NCBI RefSeq assembly: GCF_003260205.1
Contig: NZ_QERF01000001.1
Location: 124,001 to 188,000 of the forward strand
Reading direction: 5' to 3'
Length of the DNA stretch: 64,000 bases
Origin: Winogradskyella tangerina
GTDB lineage: Bacteria > Bacteroidota > Bacteroidia > Flavobacteriales > Flavobacteriaceae
Shown: positions 18,858 through 26,111 of the stretch, in pieces
Layout of the letters: every line of letters starts with the position of its first letter
How positions within the stretch are numbered: the stretch's first letter is position 1
Program-made: the position numbers and the translations under genes
Notes under the pieces: model-generated
Told to the model about the DNA's origin: nothing
What the model saw: only the letters and a program-made list of their open reading frames with translations
The model's database searches: none

Positions 18858-19859
18858 ATGCAAGAACAGTTTTTTAATGCTCTAAGGCAACGATCTGCCG
18901 ATAATACATCATTTGTTGAAGAAATAGCAGGTATTCTCGACATTGGTTATGATGCTGCCTACCGACGAATCAATCTCAGAACTAATCTATCACTCGAAGA
19001 AAGTGTGATTTTAGCAAGGCACTATAAACTTTCACTTAATAAATTATTTGAAGTCGATAGTCCTAATACCGTAATGACTGAATTACCGCCGCAACCAAAG
19101 GACGAAAAAGGCTTAGAGCAATGGTTTAAAGTGTCTTTGCAAAATGTGCAACCACTTACTAAAGTAAAGTCGGCAGAATTTATTTGGTCAGGAAAAGATA
19201 TCTCCCTTTTTCACACACTAACAGATTCGTTTTTAACACGCTATAAAATGTTTGTTTGGCTCAAGGATTTAGATACCTCAATGACCAAAAGTAAGATTAC
19301 ATTTGATGAATGGGTGAGAGAAATTCCGAATTCACTTTTAGATAGTGCTTTTTCCTTGGGCAATGTTTACAAGAACATCAATATTACAGAACTCTGGAAT
19401 GACAATACAGTTACAGGTACATTGCAACAACTCTTATATTATTATGAAGCCGGACTTGTTGCAAAAGAGACGGCTTTAAAGATCTGTCAAGATATTCATG
19501 ACGTGATCGACCATACAGAGCAACAGACCATTCATCAATCTATTCTAGGTAGCGAGAGTAAAAAATCTTTCAAACTCTATAAATGCGACCTGCACATGCT
19601 AACCAATTGCCTAATGGTTACTACGGCGCATCAAAAAGTATTTTTTGTACCCTTTACCGTCCTAACCTATTTTAAAGTAGAGCATCAGGCCACTTGCGAT
19701 TTAATGTATGGCTTTCTGCAAAAACAAATGAACATATCGAAACTTCTTGTAAATGCTGGTGAAAAAGATCGTGCACTTTTCTTCAATAGAATGCACAAAA
19801 AAATAGATATGCTTAAAACAAGAATTGAGATGGATAACGAAATCTTCAGCCTTGAATAA
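18858..19859 (+). CDS. Helix-turn-helix regulator-like protein
   Basis: A 333-residue soluble protein. Residues 15-65 look like an XRE/BetR-type helix-turn-helix (SFVEEIAGILDIGYDAAYRR, then LSLEESVILARHYKLSLNKL). The remaining 260 residues are alpha-helical with no domain I know. Similar long HTH proteins are common in flavobacteria and are usually annotated only by their N-terminus. DNA target unknown; the adjacent palindrome at 18806-18824 is a candidate autoregulatory site. Confidence 0.65.
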   Translation: MQEQFFNALRQRSADNTSFVEEIAGILDIGYDAAYRRINLRTNLSLEESVILARHYKLSLNKLFEVDSPNTVMTELPPQPKDEKGLEQWFKVSLQNVQPLTKVKSAEFIWSGKDISLFHTLTDSFLTRYKMFVWLKDLDTSMTKSKITFDEWVREIPNSLLDSAFSLGNVYKNINITELWNDNTVTGTLQQLLYYYEAGLVAKETALKICQDIHDVIDHTEQQTIHQSILGSESKKSFKLYKCDLHMLTNCLMVTTAHQKVFFVPFTVLTYFKVEHQATCDLMYGFLQKQMNISKLLVNAGEKDRALFFNRMHKKIDMLKTRIEMDNEIFSLE

Positions 19860-19910
19860 TTACGAATTACATTCCTAAATAGAAGAGAATTTAAGATAGA
19901 CTATTTTTTT

Positions 19911-19943
19911 ACGCAACCTTTTTGAAGTTCTGAGTCTTATAAG
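19911..19943 (+). promoter_or_regulatory. ECF-like promoter, copy 1
   Basis: ACGCAACCTTTT at 19911-19922 and AGTCTTATAAG at 19933-19943, 10 bp before the lipoprotein ATG. Copy 2 at 21067-21099 repeats both boxes at identical spacing, although the sequence between them differs. The AAC core in the upstream box is typical of ECF -35 elements. Confidence 0.6.
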
Positions 19944-19953
19944 AAAAAGACCT

Positions 19954-21012
19954 ATGAATTTCAAAAAACTATTATTTCTGTCCGCCCTTATCTTATCCGT
20001 TTCCTGCAGTAAAGACTTAGACGATAGACTTGGCCTACGACAAGATTATCAGGAGATTAACGCCATCCCGGCCGACTCAGATCTATTTGATAATCTTAAG
20101 GAGGTGGCTTCGGATAGCGACAACCAAAATGAAACAATCGCCTGCATCGACTTTATTTATCCAATCACTTTATTTGTCTTTAACGAAAATGATGAATACC
20201 AATCTACGTCTACCATCAGTGATGATGACGAGTTTAGCAATTTCCTTGCCCCAATACCAGAAACCTATTCCATAAGTATCAGTTTTCCTATTAGAAGCAC
20301 CTTAAACACTGGTGAAGAATTTGAAATAAATGATAAAGAAGAATTGGAGGAATCTATAAGCAACTGTTTAGATATTGAAATGGTTGGTGAATGTGAAGGT
20401 TTAATTAGAGAATGCCTTTGGAAAGTAGGTTATAGTTTTGAGTACGACAATCCGTATCTCGGAAACATCCTTCAAGAATCTGATGGATTTTTAACCTTTA
20501 ACTATGGAGATGACATTCTACCTGGCTCCTGGACGCCATTCGTTATTGAAAGTGAACTTCACATCAATATAAACCTCATCGATACGACAGCGGTTGGCCA
20601 ATTTTTCAATTTCGACTGGAAAGCCGAATATATTGATCAAAACTCGCTAAGGCTCTTTTATGAAGATAAAGAATTGATCTTAAATCAACGCTGTGATCTC
20701 GACTTCAATATTTGTAAGGATTTTAAGTTTGAATCGTGCGAAACTGAACTAGACAGTGGCGTTGCCGAATTTTTACTGGGCGAATACAGCTTTTGTATTT
20801 TCGACACTTTAGACTATGACCAAGAGCAGGATAATTTAACCATAACTTACTATGAGTCTGAAGAAGATGCGCTGCTTATGACTAACCCTATTTTACCCGA
20901 TGAACCTTATTTAACGAATGAAGAAATTCAGATCATTTATGTAAGAATTAACGATCTGGAAAGTGGCGAACATTTTATTGTAGAGATTGAACTCATCGCT
21001 GAGTCTTGTTAG
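19954..21012 (+). CDS. Hypothetical acidic lipoprotein
   Basis: A 352-residue protein with a lipoprotein signal (lipobox SVSC, Cys18) followed by an acidic region. It has an unusually high number of Cys residues for a flavobacterial lipoprotein (about ten, including the final residue), which suggests disulfide bonds outside the cytoplasm. No domain is recognised. An ECF-like promoter lies just upstream, shared with the next lipoprotein gene, and an ECF sigma gene follows 0.6 kb later, so it may be part of that sigma factor's regulon. Confidence 0.68.
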   Translation: MNFKKLLFLSALILSVSCSKDLDDRLGLRQDYQEINAIPADSDLFDNLKEVASDSDNQNETIACIDFIYPITLFVFNENDEYQSTSTISDDDEFSNFLAPIPETYSISISFPIRSTLNTGEEFEINDKEELEESISNCLDIEMVGECEGLIRECLWKVGYSFEYDNPYLGNILQESDGFLTFNYGDDILPGSWTPFVIESELHININLIDTTAVGQFFNFDWKAEYIDQNSLRLFYEDKELILNQRCDLDFNICKDFKFESCETELDSGVAEFLLGEYSFCIFDTLDYDQEQDNLTITYYESEEDALLMTNPILPDEPYLTNEEIQIIYVRINDLESGEHFIVEIELIAESC

Positions 21013-21066
21013 AACTTTAAGCACATCGAAGGTCTTTAAACATTTTCGAAAAAAATAAAGGTAATC

Positions 21067-21099
21067 ACGCAACCTTTTCAAATTATACAGACTATAAAG
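21067..21099 (+). promoter_or_regulatory. ECF-like promoter, copy 2
   Basis: ACGCAACCTTTT at 21067-21078 and AGACTATAAAG at 21089-21099, matching copy 1 at 19911-19943 box for box and in spacing. It lies 16 bp before the start of the lipoprotein gene that precedes the ECF sigma factor; read-through would make the sigma gene autoregulated. Confidence 0.6.
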
Positions 21100-21115
21100 T
21101 AAACCACTTTGTATT

Positions 21116-21562
21116 ATGAAACATAAAATTTTATTGTCGCTCAGTCTCATTATAAGTTGCCTTTTGTTGTCTTGTTCTGAAGACGAACTTGAATTAAATA
21201 ACCAGAATGCTGAAACAGTTTCAGAATGTGATTTAAACATTGTTGAAGATACCCTCATAGCACTGTGCACTGACGGTAGTAATACGGCTCGACCAGATCA
21301 GGTTTTGACTATTTCAGCTTCATTTTATTCCAAAGGAGATAACCCTTCTAATACCGTGTTTACATGGACTATTTCCTCTGGAAGTATGGAGATTTTAAGT
21401 AACGAGTCTATAATTGACAATGAAAATTCTATTGCTAGATCAGTAGTGACGATAAGGCTGAATTCAGATTTTACAGGTGATGGCGTCATTAATGTTTTAT
21501 CTGAAAATAATAGTGGTAGCGCCACGATGAATCATTTAGTGGAGCTCGATGCTTCAGAATGA
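21116..21562 (+). CDS. Small lipoprotein upstream of ECF sigma
   Basis: A 148-residue protein with a lipoprotein signal (LLLSC, Cys20) and an acidic start (S-E-D-E-L-E). The remainder looks like a single Ig-like/PKD-type beta-sandwich, with VFTWTISSGSMEIL and a closing GSATMNHLVEL. Function unknown. It is 73 bp upstream of the ECF sigma gene, with no terminator between them, so the three genes 21116-23292 are probably one unit under the promoter at 21067-21099. Confidence 0.65.
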   Translation: MKHKILLSLSLIISCLLLSCSEDELELNNQNAETVSECDLNIVEDTLIALCTDGSNTARPDQVLTISASFYSKGDNPSNTVFTWTISSGSMEILSNESIIDNENSIARSVVTIRLNSDFTGDGVINVLSENNSGSATMNHLVELDASE

Positions 21563-21635
21563 CAAGTAATTATGAAGAAATCACATTTATGTAATTAAAT
21601 TTGAACTGCAACTGCTGAATTCGGTAAACAACATA

Positions 21636-22196
21636 TTGAAACTAGAAAAATTAATAAAAGGGTGTAAAAAACAAAGCTTGAAGGCACAGGCTGAGTTATA
21701 CCAACTCTATAAAGATAATTTGTTTTCAATTTGCTTGAAATACTGCAGAAACCGCGAGGAGGCACAAGACAATCTTCAAGATGCTTTCATTGAAATTTTC
21801 AGTAAGATCAAATCGTACAAAGGGAATGGTTCTTTCGAAGGATGGATGAAAAGAATAACCATAAATAAAGCTATAGACAAGTATAAAAAAGACAAAACGG
21901 TCAACATCACCATTAATGATAATATAATGATGGATACTTCAATTGAGTCGGGAACTTTGGAAGTCATTCCTTTAGAAGACGTTTTAAACATCATACAGGA
22001 ATTACCACCAAAATATCGATTAGTATTTAATCTCTATGAGTTAGATGGGTATTCACATAAAGAAATATCAGACCTGCTTCAAATTAGTATTAACACATCA
22101 AAATCGAATTTACACAGGGCTAAAGGCATATTAAAAACAAAGATTCAGCAGTCATTACAATTAACGCATCAAAATCAAACCTCTAATGGCATCTAA
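21636..22196 (+). CDS. ECF-type RNA polymerase sigma factor
   Basis: A 186-residue sigma-70 family protein with only regions 2 and 4. Region 2 includes AELYQLYKDNLFSICLKYC and the -10 recognition helix area DNLQDAFIEIFSKIKSYKG (residues 46-64) followed by GWMKRITINKAIDKYKK. Region 4 shows LPPKYRLVFNLYELDGYSHK and the recognition helix SINTSKSNLHRAKGILK. The start is TTG at 21636; no ATG gives the full region 2. It overlaps the next gene by 11 bp. Likely targets are the two-box promoters at 19911 and 21067. Confidence 0.88.
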   Translation: MKLEKLIKGCKKQSLKAQAELYQLYKDNLFSICLKYCRNREEAQDNLQDAFIEIFSKIKSYKGNGSFEGWMKRITINKAIDKYKKDKTVNITINDNIMMDTSIESGTLEVIPLEDVLNIIQELPPKYRLVFNLYELDGYSHKEISDLLQISINTSKSNLHRAKGILKTKIQQSLQLTHQNQTSNGI

Positions 22197-23292
22197 AGAA
22201 GACATAGGATTCGCGGTTAAAAGCAGACTAGAGCAGCACACGGCAAGCCCTGATGATGTTGTTTGGGCTAATATTGAATCGCAACTTAGAAAAAAGAAAC
22301 GACGAAGATTCATCTATATCTGGCTCGTTGGCGGACTGCTTGGTCTATTCGCTGGCACCATGTGGTACACTAATAGTTTTAATACGTCAAATCCAGAAAA
22401 CACAATTTCGAACCCGTCAAATTCGACCACTATAATTTCTGAATCTGATCAAATTGGCGAGAATGATACCACTAAAATTGTCAATTCAGACGATGTTAAA
22501 TCCTTCACATCAACAAATATCAATACGTCTTTAGTAAATAAGACTCAACCAATTTCTACCAAGAACCTTTCAAATAAAACCCAAAAGTCTTCAGACGATA
22601 AGATTCAAGATGAGCCAAATCGGAATACTTCAGAATCAAATGATTCGACTGATAATGAACAAACCCATTTACCGCAACAAACTGAACTAGGAGAAATTGA
22701 AGAAGAAGAAAACAACACTGACGAAGAAATTATCCCTGAAAAGGAATTGGAAGATGAGTTGAATAAAAGTGAAAAGATAAAGGATAGCCTGCCGTCAGAA
22801 AGCCAATCACGATGGAGCTTCACACCACACATAATAGGTTCAAACTATGGTGCTTTGAATGCAACAACTTCCGATAATTTTAGTATTAATTACGGTTTAT
22901 ATGTTAGCTATAGAATGACCGAAAAAGCCTATGTTAGAACTGGGATAAGAAAACTCGATCTAGAGCAACGAATAGACAGCTTAACCAATAGTTCTAAATA
23001 CCTCGAAATTCCATTAGAAATCAAATATGTTCCATTCGACAAAAAATTAAATCCTTATGTAACGGGTGGATTGAGTTACTTTATTTTACAAGATTCTAAC
23101 GCTTCTAATATGATGGAATATAGAGCAACACTAGGTTTAAATGTTGGTCTCGGTGTAGAAACCAAATTATTTAACAAGTTATACCTCAATCTTGAAAGTA
23201 ATTTTAACTATCAATTGCAACCATTTAGGGAAAACAATGCTATACATCCATATATTTTTTCAATACAAACCGGGATAGAATACAGGTTTTGA
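22186..23292 (+). CDS. Membrane-anchored anti-sigma-like protein fused to a beta-barrel domain
   Basis: A 368-residue protein in three parts. Residues 1-41 are a short basic cytosolic stretch (VWANIESQLRKKKRR) like the N-terminus of small anti-sigma proteins. Residues 42-60 are one transmembrane helix. Residues 61-205 are a Ser/Thr/Asn/Glu-rich linker, and from about 209 to the end is an outer-membrane-type beta-barrel domain (YGLYVSYRMTEKAYVRTGI; final TGIEYRF). Its start lies inside the sigma gene (11-bp overlap), which argues for a shared stoichiometry and an anti-sigma role. Similar ECF-plus-barrel pairs occur in Bacteroidota. Which membrane holds the barrel is unresolved. Confidence 0.7.
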   Translation: MASKEDIGFAVKSRLEQHTASPDDVVWANIESQLRKKKRRRFIYIWLVGGLLGLFAGTMWYTNSFNTSNPENTISNPSNSTTIISESDQIGENDTTKIVNSDDVKSFTSTNINTSLVNKTQPISTKNLSNKTQKSSDDKIQDEPNRNTSESNDSTDNEQTHLPQQTELGEIEEEENNTDEEIIPEKELEDELNKSEKIKDSLPSESQSRWSFTPHIIGSNYGALNATTSDNFSINYGLYVSYRMTEKAYVRTGIRKLDLEQRIDSLTNSSKYLEIPLEIKYVPFDKKLNPYVTGGLSYFILQDSNASNMMEYRATLGLNVGLGVETKLFNKLYLNLESNFNYQLQPFRENNAIHPYIFSIQTGIEYRF

Positions 23293-23467
23293 CCATGCAG
23301 GTTTTAAGTGAAGTTTAAAGCTAGTACATCTGTAAGGTTGAAATTCAAGATCAATAATTACCTTCTTGAAAAAAATAATTTGACAACTTTTGTAACATTT
23401 TTTCGAGTTTGTGCGTATAATAATAGTAACCTATTGTTACATAAAATTGCACAAATCTTAAAAGTAC

Positions 23468-24331
23468 ATGAGACAACTTAAAATTACAAAGCAGGTAACC
23501 AACCGTGAAACCGCGTCATTAGATAAATATTTACAAGAAATTGGTAAAGTAGATCTTATTACTGCGGACGAAGAAGTTGAGTTAGCGCAGCGTATTAAGG
23601 CTGGTGATCAGATAGCTTTAGAAAAATTGACTAAAGCAAATTTACGTTTCGTAGTTTCTGTTGCTAAGCAATACCAAAATCAAGGATTAACCTTACCAGA
23701 TCTTATTAATGAAGGTAACTTAGGTCTTATTAAAGCGGCACAACGTTTTGATGAAACCCGTGGTTTTAAATTCATCTCGTATGCAGTTTGGTGGATTCGT
23801 CAATCTATCTTACAAGCACTAGCTGAACAATCACGTATTGTACGTTTACCATTGAACAAGATCGGTTCTATAAATAAGATCAATAAGACATTTGCATTTT
23901 TAGAGCAAAGTCATGAACGTCCACCTTCAGCAGAAGAAATTGCCAAGGAATTAGATATGACGATCAACGACGTAAAGGAGTCTATGAAAAATTCTGGGCG
24001 TCACGTATCTATGGATGCGCCTTTAGTTGAAGGCGAAGATTCTAATTTATATGATGTATTACGAAGTGGTGAATCACCAAATCCGGATAAAGATTTATTA
24101 CACGAATCGTTACGTACAGAAATTGAACGTGCCCTTGAGACCTTAACACCTCGAGAAGCAGATGTGATTCGTTTATATTTTGGATTGGGGAATCAACACC
24201 CAATGACTTTAGAAGAAATCGGAGAAACTTTCGATCTTACTCGTGAGCGTGTAAGACAAATTAAAGAGAAAGCAATTCGTAGATTAAAGCATACATCACG
24301 TAGTAAAATATTAAAGACCTATTTAGGATAA
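23468..24331 (+). CDS. rpoD: Primary RNA polymerase sigma factor RpoD/SigA
   Basis: A 287-residue housekeeping sigma factor of the short Bacteroidota form, lacking the long region 1.1 and the non-conserved region. Region 1.2 ([20 protein letters not shown]), region 2 ([37 protein letters not shown]), region 3 and region 4 ([38 protein letters not shown]) are all present. This sigma recognises the TTG-TAnnTTTG promoters seen in this window. It has its own terminator and is preceded by a 175-bp spacer in which I see no perfect consensus promoter. Confidence 0.96.
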   Translation: MRQLKITKQVTNRETASLDKYLQEIGKVDLITADEEVELAQRIKAGDQIALEKLTKANLRFVVSVAKQYQNQGLTLPDLINEGNLGLIKAAQRFDETRGFKFISYAVWWIRQSILQALAEQSRIVRLPLNKIGSINKINKTFAFLEQSHERPPSAEEIAKELDMTINDVKESMKNSGRHVSMDAPLVEGEDSNLYDVLRSGESPNPDKDLLHESLRTEIERALETLTPREADVIRLYFGLGNQHPMTLEEIGETFDLTRERVRQIKEKAIRRLKHTSRSKILKTYLG

Positions 24332-24417
24332 GGTTAGTTTTTTGTATATTTAACGACCAACCTAATAAAGGTAACAACAGTTACAAAACATAACTGTTCG
24401 TTTTTTGATTGATGAAA

Positions 24418-24453
24418 GAACCCACGGCTGATTACCGTGGGTTCACTTTTTTT
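24418..24453 (+). terminator. Intrinsic terminator after rpoD
   Basis: GAACCCACGG pairs perfectly with CCGTGGGTTC (10 bp, loop CTGATTA) and is followed by a T7 tract. Confidence 0.9.
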
Positions 24454-24488
24454 GAGCTATATTAGTGTAAATCAACACCTTTATAAAA

Positions 24489-24899
24489 ATGAAGGCTATA
24501 TGTTACATAAGTAACTTTGCAAAAGGTTTGAACCACAGCGCTATTTCAGAATTAATAGAGTTCGTTAATTTGAATAATACGCGTCACAAGATTACTGGCT
24601 TGTTAATTCTGAAGAACAAGCACTTTTTTCAAATATTAGAAGGTGAATCTCAAAAAATTGACGCCTTATACGAAAAAATTAAAGAGGATAAGCGGCATAA
24701 GGGAATCATTAAATTACTAGACACAAATATTGAAGGCCAAATCTTCGATAATTACAATGGTGGAAAATTCGAAACTTTTCAGAAATATGCAGATATGAAA
24801 AGGTTATATTTGTACTTTAATTGGATCAAAAACGCTAACTATTTACCAGCTGACAAATTGATTCATTTAACCACAAATTTCTTAAAACATAACAAATGA
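24489..24899 (+). CDS. BLUF domain blue-light photoreceptor
   Basis: A 136-residue single-domain BLUF protein. The flavin-binding and photochemical residues are in place: Tyr6 in ICYIS, Asn30 in NNTRHKITG and Gln48 in FFQILEG. The semi-conserved Trp and Met on beta-strand 5 (the W-x-M of AppA-type domains) align to Tyr89 and Gly91 here. The C-terminal 40 residues form helices that commonly pack on the BLUF core. No output domain is fused, so signalling must go through a partner. Its stop overlaps the start of rpe in an ATGA, implying translational coupling. Confidence 0.88.
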   Translation: MKAICYISNFAKGLNHSAISELIEFVNLNNTRHKITGLLILKNKHFFQILEGESQKIDALYEKIKEDKRHKGIIKLLDTNIEGQIFDNYNGGKFETFQKYADMKRLYLYFNWIKNANYLPADKLIHLTTNFLKHNK

Positions 24900-25558
24900 G
24901 TAACTGCTTAATTGCACCTTCAATGTTGGCAGCCGATTTTGGCAATCTTCAGCGCGATACAGAAATGGTAAATCAAAGTGAGGCCGACTGGTTTCATATC
25001 GATGTGATGGACGGCCATTTTGTACCAAATATTTCTTACGGCATGCCGGTAATCGCAGCAATAAAAAAGCACGCCACTAAACCCTTAGACGTGCATTTAA
25101 TGATTGAAAAGCCCGAACGCTATATAGAAGAATTCGCAAAGGTTGGAGCAGATATTATTACGGTTCACTACGAATCTACAGTACACCTTCACCGAACACT
25201 CCGACAAATAAAAGATGCAGGTTGTAAAGCTGGTATTGTACTTAATATAACAACTCCAGTTTCTGTACTAGAAGATATTTTACCAGAATGTTATATGATA
25301 TTATTAATGTCGATTAACCCTGGTTTTGGAGGACAAAAATTTGAAGACGTCACCTATCAGCGCGTAAAAAAATTGCGTAAGATGATCAATGACCAAAATC
25401 TAGATACAAGAATAGAGATCGATGGTGGAGTTACAGATAAAAATATTGAAAAATTAGTGGAAGCGGGTGCAGATACCTTTGTCGCCGGAAGTCATGTCTT
25501 TAAAAGTGATAATCCCACAGCGACCATCGAAAATTTAAAACGTTTAGCCAATTCATAA
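24896..25558 (+). CDS. rpe: Ribulose-phosphate 3-epimerase
   Basis: A 220-residue TIM-barrel enzyme of the pentose phosphate pathway that interconverts ribulose-5-phosphate and xylulose-5-phosphate. The active-site motifs are complete: HIDVMDGHFVPN near residue 34, DVHLMIEKPERY with the conserved His, SINPGFGGQKF and the phosphate-binding EIDGGV plus AGSHVFK. Its start codon overlaps the BLUF gene by 4 bp. It is followed by a strong terminator. Confidence 0.96.
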   Translation: MSNCLIAPSMLAADFGNLQRDTEMVNQSEADWFHIDVMDGHFVPNISYGMPVIAAIKKHATKPLDVHLMIEKPERYIEEFAKVGADIITVHYESTVHLHRTLRQIKDAGCKAGIVLNITTPVSVLEDILPECYMILLMSINPGFGGQKFEDVTYQRVKKLRKMINDQNLDTRIEIDGGVTDKNIEKLVEAGADTFVAGSHVFKSDNPTATIENLKRLANS

Positions 25559-25582
25559 AAAAAGCGCCTTTCGGCGCTTTTT
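25557..25582. terminator. Bidirectional terminator between rpe and the CBS gene
   Basis: AAAGCGCC pairs with GGCGCTTT and is flanked by A5 and T5, immediately between the convergent rpe and CBS-pair genes. Confidence 0.88.
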
Positions 25583-25584
25583 AT

Positions 25585-26004
25585 TTATAATTGTTTCAAG
25601 AGATAGTTAATTAAGTCAGTGGTTGTTACGATCCCTACCAGGAAGCCATCATCCACTACTGGCAGCGCATGAAACTCGTTTTCGGATAATATCTTGGCTA
25701 CCTCTTTAATTGTCGCTGTAGATGGAACTGTAACAACATTTTTAACCATCACTTGATCAATTGTAAACATATTGTAAACGAGCGTATCAACCTCCTCGTC
25801 AGTATCATATACGGCATCAGCAAAACTAATGCGTAGTAGGTCAGAATAACTTAGCATTCCGACTATAACATCACCAGCTACGACTGGTATATGTCTTATC
25901 TTATTTCGCTTAAAAAGCATTTCGGCCGTTTCAAGATCATCATCTCTATTAAGAGCAATGATATTACGGGTCATTATTTCAGAAATTGGTGGAACATATC
26001 TCAT
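25585..26004 (-). CDS. CBS-pair protein
   Basis: A 139-residue protein made almost entirely of two CBS domains. The first runs roughly through residues 5-65 (TAEMLFKRNKIRHIPVV) and the second through 75-139 (VAKILSENEFHALPVVDDG, LVGIVTTTDLINYLL). CBS pairs bind adenine nucleotides and act as energy or redox sensors on a partner protein; no catalytic domain is fused here. An 11-bp inverted repeat begins 6 bp upstream of the start codon and may control its expression. Confidence 0.88.
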   Translation of the reverse strand: MRYVPPISEIMTRNIIALNRDDDLETAEMLFKRNKIRHIPVVAGDVIVGMLSYSDLLRISFADAVYDTDEEVDTLVYNMFTIDQVMVKNVVTVPSTATIKEVAKILSENEFHALPVVDDGFLVGIVTTTDLINYLLKQL

Positions 26005-26009
26005 GACTA

Positions 26010-26051
26010 TCGGTTTTAAAATTCACTATTAAAAGTAGTATTTAAAACCGA
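26010..26051. repeat. Inverted repeat upstream of the CBS gene
   Basis: TCGGTTTTAAA (26010-26020) and TTTAAAACCGA (26041-26051) form a perfect 11-bp inverted repeat around a 20-bp AT-rich centre. It ends 6 bp from the CBS start codon. Without a T tract it is more likely an operator or leader hairpin than a terminator. Confidence 0.5.
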
Positions 26052-26111
26052 CAGAAAGTATGATAAAAATCATATATAAGAGTCTGAAACTAAGATTTGA
26101 TCAACTCAGAA

